Assembly (NCBI RefSeq): GCF_001953885.1
Contig: NZ_MQUS01000034.1
Location: 1 to 64,000 of the forward strand
Source of the DNA: Streptomyces sp. IMTB 2501
GTDB lineage: Bacteria; Actinomycetota; Actinomycetes; Streptomycetales; Streptomycetaceae
Reading direction: 5' to 3'
Length of the DNA: 64,000 nucleotides
Below, piece after piece: positions 59,196 to 64,000 of the stretch (its first letter is position 1; each line of letters begins with the position of its first letter). The notes under the pieces were generated by a model, which saw only the letters and a program-made list of their open reading frames with translations, was not told the origin of the DNA and ran no database searches. A program made the translations under genes and the position numbers.

Positions 59196-59872
59196 TCGAG
59201 GTCCTGGTCGTGGACGACGACACCCGCGTCGCCCAAGTGAATGCCGCGTACGTGGAGAAGGTGCCGGGATTCCACGTCGCCGCCGAGGCGCACAGCGCGG
59301 CGGAGGCGCTGCGCCGGGTGGAGACGCTGCCGCGGCTGGACCTGGTGCTCATGGACCATTACCTGCCCGACGACACCGGTCTCGCGGTGGTCCGGGAGAT
59401 ACGCAGGCGCGGCCACCAGACCGACGTGATCATGGTGACGGCGGCGCGGGACGTGTCCACGGTCCAGGCCGCGATGCGGCAGGGGGCGCTGCAGTACCTG
59501 GTGAAACCGTTCGCCTTCGCCGGTCTGCGCGCCAAGCTGGAGGCGTACGCCGAGCTGCGGCGCACCCTGGACGGCGGCGGCGAGGCCGAACAGGCGCAGG
59601 TGGACCGCATCTTCGGCGCCCTGTCCGCGCCGCCGGATCCCGGGCTGCCCAAGGGGCACTCCCCCACGACGGCGGAGCTGGTGCGCCAGGCGCTGCTGAA
59701 CGCCGAAGGGCCGCTGTCCGCCCAGGAGATCGCCGAGCGGACGGGGGTGAGCCGGCAGACGGCCCAGCGGTATCTGAAACTCCTGGAGCGCACCGGACGG
59801 GCGCGGCTGACCCTCAAGTACGGCGACGCGGGCCGCCCGGAACACCGTTACGTGTGGGCGACCCGCGGCTGA
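59192..59872 (+). CDS. CitB/DcuR-family response regulator
   Basis: 226 aa from ATG 59192. Receiver with VVDDD, phosphoacceptor Asp55 in LVLMDHYLPDDTGL, Lys in YLVKPFAF; C-terminal winged helix ISAQEIAERTGVSRQTAQRYLKLL (core TGVSRQTAQRYLKLLE). Partner of the preceding kinase. Close relative of the regulator at 62901. Confidence 0.93.
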   Translation: MIEVLVVDDDTRVAQVNAAYVEKVPGFHVAAEAHSAAEALRRVETLPRLDLVLMDHYLPDDTGLAVVREIRRRGHQTDVIMVTAARDVSTVQAAMRQGALQYLVKPFAFAGLRAKLEAYAELRRTLDGGGEAEQAQVDRIFGALSAPPDPGLPKGHSPTTAELVRQALLNAEGPLSAQEIAERTGVSRQTAQRYLKLLERTGRARLTLKYGDAGRPEHRYVWATRG

Positions 59873-59900
59873 GTGTGTGTCACGCAGCCGTCAGTCGACT

Positions 59901-59941
59901 CATGGAGCGGTCACTTGACCCCATGGAGCAGTTACTTGACC
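59901..59941 (-). repeat. 21-bp tandem duplication over the binding-protein stop codon
   Basis: CATGGAGCGGTCACTTGACC at 59901-59920 and CATGGAGCAGTTACTTGACC at 59922-59941 (two differences). The second copy contains the TAA stop of the substrate-binding protein. Confidence 0.75.
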
Positions 59942-60984
59942 GCCTTGACGAACTCGGTCGTGTACGTCTTGCTCAAGTCGACCTTGGCGTTCTTGACGGC
60001 GGGGTTGAACGACTTGAGGACCTTCTCAACGGTCTCGGGGCCACCCTGGGGCATCACGCCGTCGTCGGTGAACATCGGAAGGGTGCTCTTGATGGCCTGT
60101 GCGTAGAGCGCCTTGTCACCCTGGGAGTAGTCGGCGGGCATCTGAGCGGCGATCTCGTCGGCGCTGTGCGTGGACATCCACTTGAGCGTCTTGACGAATG
60201 CATTGACCAACTTCTGGACGGTGTCCTTGTGTTCGTTCACCCAGTCCGTCTGCATGTACAGACTTGACGACGGGTACGGCCCACCGAGCGCCTGCTGCGA
60301 GCCCTCGGGGGTGCGCATGTCGAGGAGAACCTTCCCCGCCTTCTTGTCCAGGATCGTCGCGACGGTGGGGTCGGTGGTCATACCGCCGTCGATCGCCCCC
60401 TTCTGGAGCGCGGCGATGAAGGTCGGTCCGGCCCCTACGGCGACGGGCGTGAACTCGCTGACGTCCACACCGTTCTTGACCGCCAGGTACTTGGTGAGGA
60501 AGTCGGTGGACGAGCCGAGCCCGGTCACGCCGAGCTTGCGGTCCTTGAAGTCCTTGGGCGATGTCAGGCTGCCCGCCGCCTTGCCGGAGACCACCTCGAC
60601 CTCACCGGGCGCGTGCGAGAACTGCACGACCGACTCCACCGACTTGCCCTTCACCTGGAGGTCGAGGGTGTGGTCGTAGAAGCCGACCGCTCCCTGCACC
60701 TGGCCGGCGACGAGTGCGGTCTCGGCCTGGACACCGGCGGGCTCGCTGAGTAGTTGGACATTCAAACCCTCCCCCTTGAAGTAGCCGAGGCGCTGGGTGA
60801 GCATCGCGGGCAGGTAGATGACCTTGTCCAGTCCGCCGACCATGATCTTGACGGTCTCGCCCTTGCCGCCGCCGCTTCCGGAGTCGGCCGTGGAGCCGGC
60901 CGCGTCGTTGGCACAGGCGGTGAGCGAGGAGAGCGCGAGCAGGCCGGCCGCGGTCAGGCAGGCGTATCTGGGGGTGTTGCGCAT
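59932..60984 (-). CDS. ABC transporter substrate-binding lipoprotein (SsuA/NrtA/ThiY-like)
   Basis: 350 aa from ATG 60984. Signal peptide with lipobox LSSLTAC (about residue 24). Core KIMVGGLDKVIYLPAMLTQ, AQLGYFKGEGLNV-type block (LGYFKGEGLNVQLL) and GSSTDFLTKYLAVKNGV match the NMT1/SsuA family for organic sulfonates, nitrate or pyrimidine precursors. Gene order binding protein-last, after permease and ATPase on the same strand. The ligand is unknown. Confidence 0.9.
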   Translation of the reverse strand: MRNTPRYACLTAAGLLALSSLTACANDAAGSTADSGSGGGKGETVKIMVGGLDKVIYLPAMLTQRLGYFKGEGLNVQLLSEPAGVQAETALVAGQVQGAVGFYDHTLDLQVKGKSVESVVQFSHAPGEVEVVSGKAAGSLTSPKDFKDRKLGVTGLGSSTDFLTKYLAVKNGVDVSEFTPVAVGAGPTFIAALQKGAIDGGMTTDPTVATILDKKAGKVLLDMRTPEGSQQALGGPYPSSSLYMQTDWVNEHKDTVQKLVNAFVKTLKWMSTHSADEIAAQMPADYSQGDKALYAQAIKSTLPMFTDDGVMPQGGPETVEKVLKSFNPAVKNAKVDLSKTYTTEFVKAVK

Positions 60985-61073
60985 GGGGTTCACGTCCTTG
61001 TGAGAGGGCGGTGCGGGGAAGGCGTGGGGGGCTGGTCCAGAAGGCGTGGGGGGTGAGTCCGCAGGGGCACCGG

Positions 61074-61937
61074 TCAACTGTCGGAAGCGGTGGGCTTCCA
61101 GCGGAAGATGCGGCGCTCGGCGAAGGTCAACAGCCCCTCGGCGGCGAGGGCGACGACCGCGAGGATGACCATCGCGGCATAGACGCCGGCCGCGTTGAAG
61201 GTGTTCTGCGACTGCGCGACGAGCAGGCCGATGCCCTTGGTGGCGCCGATGTACTCGCCGACGATGGCGCCGATGAGCGCGAAACCGAAGCTGACGTGGA
61301 GGCTGGTGAAGATCCAGGAGGTGGCCGACGGGATGACCACCTGGAGCGTCACCCTGCGGTCGCTGGCGCCCAGGATGCGGGCGTTGGCCACCAGGTTGCG
61401 GTCCACCTCCCGGGCACCCTGGAAGGCGTTGAAGAACACCGGGAAGAAGACCAGCACGACGGCGGAGGCGACCTTGGAGGACGGCCCGAGCCCGAACCAG
61501 ATCAGGAAGATCGGCGCCAGGACGATCCTGGGGATCGAGTTGAGCACCTTGATGTATGGACCAAGGACCTCGGCGAGCAATCTGATCCGCCCGAGTGCGA
61601 TACCGAGCAGCACACCGGCGACCACACCGATGACCCAGCCGAGCAGTGCCTCGTAGAGCGTGTACCAGATCTGTTCGCCCAGCGAGCCGAGCGCGGTCCC
61701 GTGCGTCACCCAGGTCCAGATCTGGTCCCAGATCTTCGACGGCATCGAGAAGTTGAACGGGTCGATGATCTTGGCCCGGGACAGTCCCTCCCACAGCCCG
61801 AGGACGGCCACCAGCAGAAGCACACGTGCGAGGGCGACGAGGGCCTTACGGCGGCGGGCGGCCCGGGCGCGGGTCTGTGCGCGGTCGGGGACCTTGGCGG
61901 TGTCGACCACCGCGGGCTCGAGAACCTCAGGCGACAT
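61074..61937 (-). CDS. ABC transporter permease (SsuC/TauC type)
   Basis: 287 aa from ATG 61937 (AGAGG upstream; GTG 61946 possible), overlapping the ATPase 3' end. Six helices; the EAA loop region is GASDRRVTLQVVIPSATSWIFTSL (core VIPSATSWIFTSLH) and GEYIGATKGIGLLVAQSQ is typical. Moves substrate delivered by the binding protein. Confidence 0.92.
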   Translation of the reverse strand: MSPEVLEPAVVDTAKVPDRAQTRARAARRRKALVALARVLLLVAVLGLWEGLSRAKIIDPFNFSMPSKIWDQIWTWVTHGTALGSLGEQIWYTLYEALLGWVIGVVAGVLLGIALGRIRLLAEVLGPYIKVLNSIPRIVLAPIFLIWFGLGPSSKVASAVVLVFFPVFFNAFQGAREVDRNLVANARILGASDRRVTLQVVIPSATSWIFTSLHVSFGFALIGAIVGEYIGATKGIGLLVAQSQNTFNAAGVYAAMVILAVVALAAEGLLTFAERRIFRWKPTASDS

Positions 61938-62742
61938 GGGCGGCACCTCTTTCGCGGGTGATGCGGACCTCTTCGCCGAGGGACTCCCAGATCTCGCGGT
62001 AGATCTCGATGAACTGCGGCTCCAGGCGAACCGCCTCGACCTTGCGCGGCCGGGGCAGGTCGATGGCGAAGACCTGCTTCACGGTCGCGGGTCCGGCGGT
62101 CATCACGACCACCTTGTCGGCGAGCGCGATGGACTCCTCCAGATCGTGGGTGACGAAGACGACGGAGGCGCCCGTGCCTTCCCAAAGCTCCAGCAGTTCG
62201 TCCGACATCAGGGCCCGGGTCTGCACGTCCAGCGCCGAGAACGGCTCGTCCATCAACAGGATCTCGGGGTCGTTGACGAACGTGGCGGCGAGGGCGACGC
62301 GCTTGCGCTGACCGCCGGAGAGCTGGTGCGGATAGCGGTCCTCGAAGGCGGCGAGTCCGACGCGGGCCAGCCACTCCCGGGCCTTCTGCCTGGCCTCGGC
62401 CTTCGGTACGCCCCGGAAGCGCGGGCCGGCCATGACGTTGGACAGGACCGTGCGCCAGGGGAACGTGGCGTCCTGCTGGAAGACGAAGCCGACCTTGTCG
62501 CCGACGCCGTTGACCGGCTCGCCGGCTACCAGCACCTCGCCCTCTGTGGGCTCCTCCAGGCCGCTGACGAGCGTCAGCGTGGTGGACTTACCGCAGCCGG
62601 TGGGGCCTACGACGGCCACGAACTCGCCGCGCCCGACAGTGAGGTCCAGGCCGCGCACGGCCGTGTGCAGTCCCCCGGACGGGGTTCTGAAGGTCTTGCT
62701 CGCGCCCCGCAGCTCGATGGCGGGGCTGTTGTGTGCGCTCAT
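61927..62742 (-). CDS. ABC transporter ATP-binding protein (SsuB/TauB type)
   Basis: 271 aa from ATG 62742; no ribosome-binding site, TACCGT lies 9 nt upstream and a leaderless transcript is possible. Walker A GPTGCGKST, Q-loop FQQDATFPWRTVLSNVM, signature LSGGQRKRVA, Walker B ILLMDEPFSALD and the THD switch. First gene of the importer operon. Confidence 0.93.
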   Translation of the reverse strand: MSAHNSPAIELRGASKTFRTPSGGLHTAVRGLDLTVGRGEFVAVVGPTGCGKSTTLTLVSGLEEPTEGEVLVAGEPVNGVGDKVGFVFQQDATFPWRTVLSNVMAGPRFRGVPKAEARQKAREWLARVGLAAFEDRYPHQLSGGQRKRVALAATFVNDPEILLMDEPFSALDVQTRALMSDELLELWEGTGASVVFVTHDLEESIALADKVVVMTAGPATVKQVFAIDLPRPRKVEAVRLEPQFIEIYREIWESLGEEVRITRERGAAHVA

Positions 62743-62811
62743 GGGCCGGGACGGTAGGTGTGGCCCCGGCCACGGCAGCAGTCTTGTGAGCGCAACCCGT
62801 TCTTTTTCTCG

Positions 62812-62824
62812 CAACAGCCTGTTG
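62812..62824. promoter_or_regulatory. Palindrome in the divergent region before the orphan regulator
   Basis: CAACAG-C-CTGTTG, a perfect 13-bp palindrome between the importer operon and the CitB-type regulator; candidate operator. Confidence 0.5.
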
Positions 62825-62900
62825 TGCTCATTTTGCTCGCGCTACAACTGCGGAGCCGAAACACGGGCTTAACGCTCGTCGGCCTTGAAGGAGAGGCCTG

Positions 62901-63593
62901 ATGATTGACGTCCTGGTCGTGGACGACGACTTCCGCGTCGCAGAGATAAACGCCAAGTACGTGGGAAAGGTTCCCGGCTTCCGGGTGACCGCCCGCGCGC
63001 ACAGCGCCACCCAGGCCTTGGCCGCCGTCGAACGCGGCACCATCGATCTGGTCCTGCTCGACCACTATCTGCCGGACCGGACCGGGCTCGACCTAGTCCA
63101 CCGCATGCGGGAAGAGGGTCACGGCACGGACGTCATCATGATCACGGCAGCCAGTGATGTGTCGACCGTCCAGCAGGCGATGCGGCTGGGCGCGCTGCAC
63201 TATCTGGTCAAGCCCTTCACCTTCGCCGCCCTGCGCACCCGCCTCGACTCCTACGCCGCCCTGCGCCGCACGGTCGACCGGGTCGGCGGCCGGGGCGTGA
63301 CGGGCCAGGAGCAGGTCGACCGGATCTTCGGGGCGCTGCGGACGGCTCCCGCACCGTCCTCGCCCGGCCTGCCGAGCGGCCACTCGGAGCCGACGACTGA
63401 TCTGATCTGCGGTGTCCTGCACCATGCCGACCAGCCGCTGTCGGCCCATGAGGTGGCCGCCAGGACCGGACTGAGTCGCTCCACGGCCCAGCGCTATCTC
63501 CGTCACCTGGAACAGGCCGGCCGTCTCCGGCTCTCCCTGAAGTACGGCGACACCGGTCGGCCGGAGCACCGGTACGCCTGGGTGGCGCCGTAG
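62901..63593 (+). CDS. CitB/DcuR-family response regulator, orphan
   Basis: 230 aa from ATG 62901 (GGAGAGG, 5 nt). VVDDD, Asp54 in LVLLDHYLPDRTG, YLVKPFTF, helix-turn-helix LSAHEVAARTGLSRSTAQRYL. Highly similar to the regulator at 59192 but without a kinase next to it, and divergent from the importer. It probably controls the importer and may be phosphorylated by the kinase at 57510 (inference). Confidence 0.92.
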   Translation: MIDVLVVDDDFRVAEINAKYVGKVPGFRVTARAHSATQALAAVERGTIDLVLLDHYLPDRTGLDLVHRMREEGHGTDVIMITAASDVSTVQQAMRLGALHYLVKPFTFAALRTRLDSYAALRRTVDRVGGRGVTGQEQVDRIFGALRTAPAPSSPGLPSGHSEPTTDLICGVLHHADQPLSAHEVAARTGLSRSTAQRYLRHLEQAGRLRLSLKYGDTGRPEHRYAWVAP

Positions 63594-63644
63594 AGCAGCT
63601 CTGGCAGCTGGCTCTGCTTCGCCCGGCTGAACGGTTCTGCCCGG

Positions 63645-64000
63645 CTACACGGCTCCCGCGCCGGTCAGTGACCGGACCTCCGTCTCGGCGTACTTGGCCT
63701 CGTCCGCGACCTCGTCGGAGGTGATCGTGCCGAGCCAGCCGGCGAGGAAGCCGAGCGGGATGGACACGATCCCCGGGTTCTGCAGCGGGAAGTACTGGAA
63801 GTCGGCGTCCGGGAAGAGCGAGGCCGGGCTGCCGGACACCACCGGAGACAGCAGCACCAGCCCGAGCGCCGGGAGCAGTCCGCCGTAGACGGCCCACACC
63901 GCACCGCGGGTGGTGAAGCCGCGCCAGAACAGCGAGTACAGCAGCACCGGAAGGTTCGCCGACGCAGCGACGGCAAAGGCGAGACCGACGAGGAAGGCGA
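63645..64000 (-). CDS. Sodium/solute symporter (acetate-type, ActP/MctC-like), C-terminal part
   Basis: Partial: the 5' part lies beyond the window. AFLVGLAFAVAASANLPVLLYSLFWRGFTTRG (quoted from the visible part, core LPVLLYSLFWRGFTTRG) and VSIPLGFLAGWLGT are hallmarks of the SSS-family monocarboxylate symporters; three helices are visible before a short hydrophilic end. Typically acetate or propionate/pyruvate uptake with Na+ or H+. Fits the carboxylate-sensing TCS nearby. Confidence 0.88.
   Translation of the reverse strand, partial: AFLVGLAFAVAASANLPVLLYSLFWRGFTTRGAVWAVYGGLLPALGLVLLSPVVSGSPASLFPDADFQYFPLQNPGIVSIPLGFLAGWLGTITSDEVADEAKYAETEVRSLTGAGAV

Noticed and set aside
1..64000. CRISPR arrays, rRNA genes, complete tRNA genes, a biosynthetic gene cluster
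   Set aside because: No regular repeat-spacer array, no rRNA or full cloverleaf seen, and no polyketide, peptide or terpene synthase features found in the frames.

Overview
The window is high-GC, gene-dense DNA with the codon bias, GTG/TTG starts and gene content of a Streptomyces chromosome. Markers include sepH, cutRS, actinobacterial ferrochelatase, the DUF3159/DUF3710/DUF4193 proteins, a DasR site before ptsH and a ydaO riboswitch before an M23 peptidase. From about 12.4 kb to the end the gene order agrees with my memory of the conserved S. coelicolor segment around SCO5820-SCO5901 (not checked here). The first 12 kb look accessory.

1-8.9 kb, redox island: a universal stress protein fragment, a secreted tandem ferritin-like protein, an OmpR-type two-component system, then a run of tightly overlapping genes (3767-7690). 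The run holds a small membrane protein, an ApbE flavin transferase, a ferric-reductase-like heme membrane protein, a NuoF-like FMN/Fe-S subunit, a small ferredoxin and two short ORFs. Six consecutive junctions are 4-nt overlaps. I infer a membrane electron-transfer module; it is the best candidate here for a little-described system. Two further membrane proteins follow.

9-12.4 kb, scar region: a frameshifted IS982-family transposase, a ferredoxin relic, the 3' part of a tRNA-Gly(CCC) gene flanked by matching 18-bp repeats (an attachment-site signature), one hypothetical gene and a phased four-copy heptamer array.

12.4-23.3 kb: RNA (uracil-5-)methyltransferase, APC permease whose stop codon begins a 21-22 bp repeat array, a tiny membrane protein, a TrkA pair, DUF3159 and OB-fold proteins, kdpDE without kdpFABC, and a decayed ABC ATPase gene containing a 35-bp palindromic insertion.

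23.3-45.8 kb, housekeeping core: DUF3710, dUTPase, thioesterase, DUF3093, DUF4193, cutRS, inositol monophosphatase, ferrochelatase, MFS transporter, sugar-lactone oxidase, sepH, sulfurtransferase, VOC protein, thymidine kinase, phosphodiesterase-like enzyme, DUF5998, GNAT/acyl-CoA-synthetase fusion, HPr and a GntR regulator.

45.9-64 kb: a riboswitch-controlled M23 endopeptidase, paired M16 peptidases, topoisomerase IV subunit A, a CobW-type GTPase, two divergent citrate-synthase-family genes (one with Asp-to-Glu at a catalytic position, one with an N-terminal DNA-binding domain), an iron-box-controlled Fe-S protein, a CitA/CitB two-component system, an SsuABC-like importer with a nearby orphan CitB-type regulator, and the end of an acetate-type symporter. 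Start codons were chosen from ribosome-binding sites and overlaps; several are uncertain and marked so.
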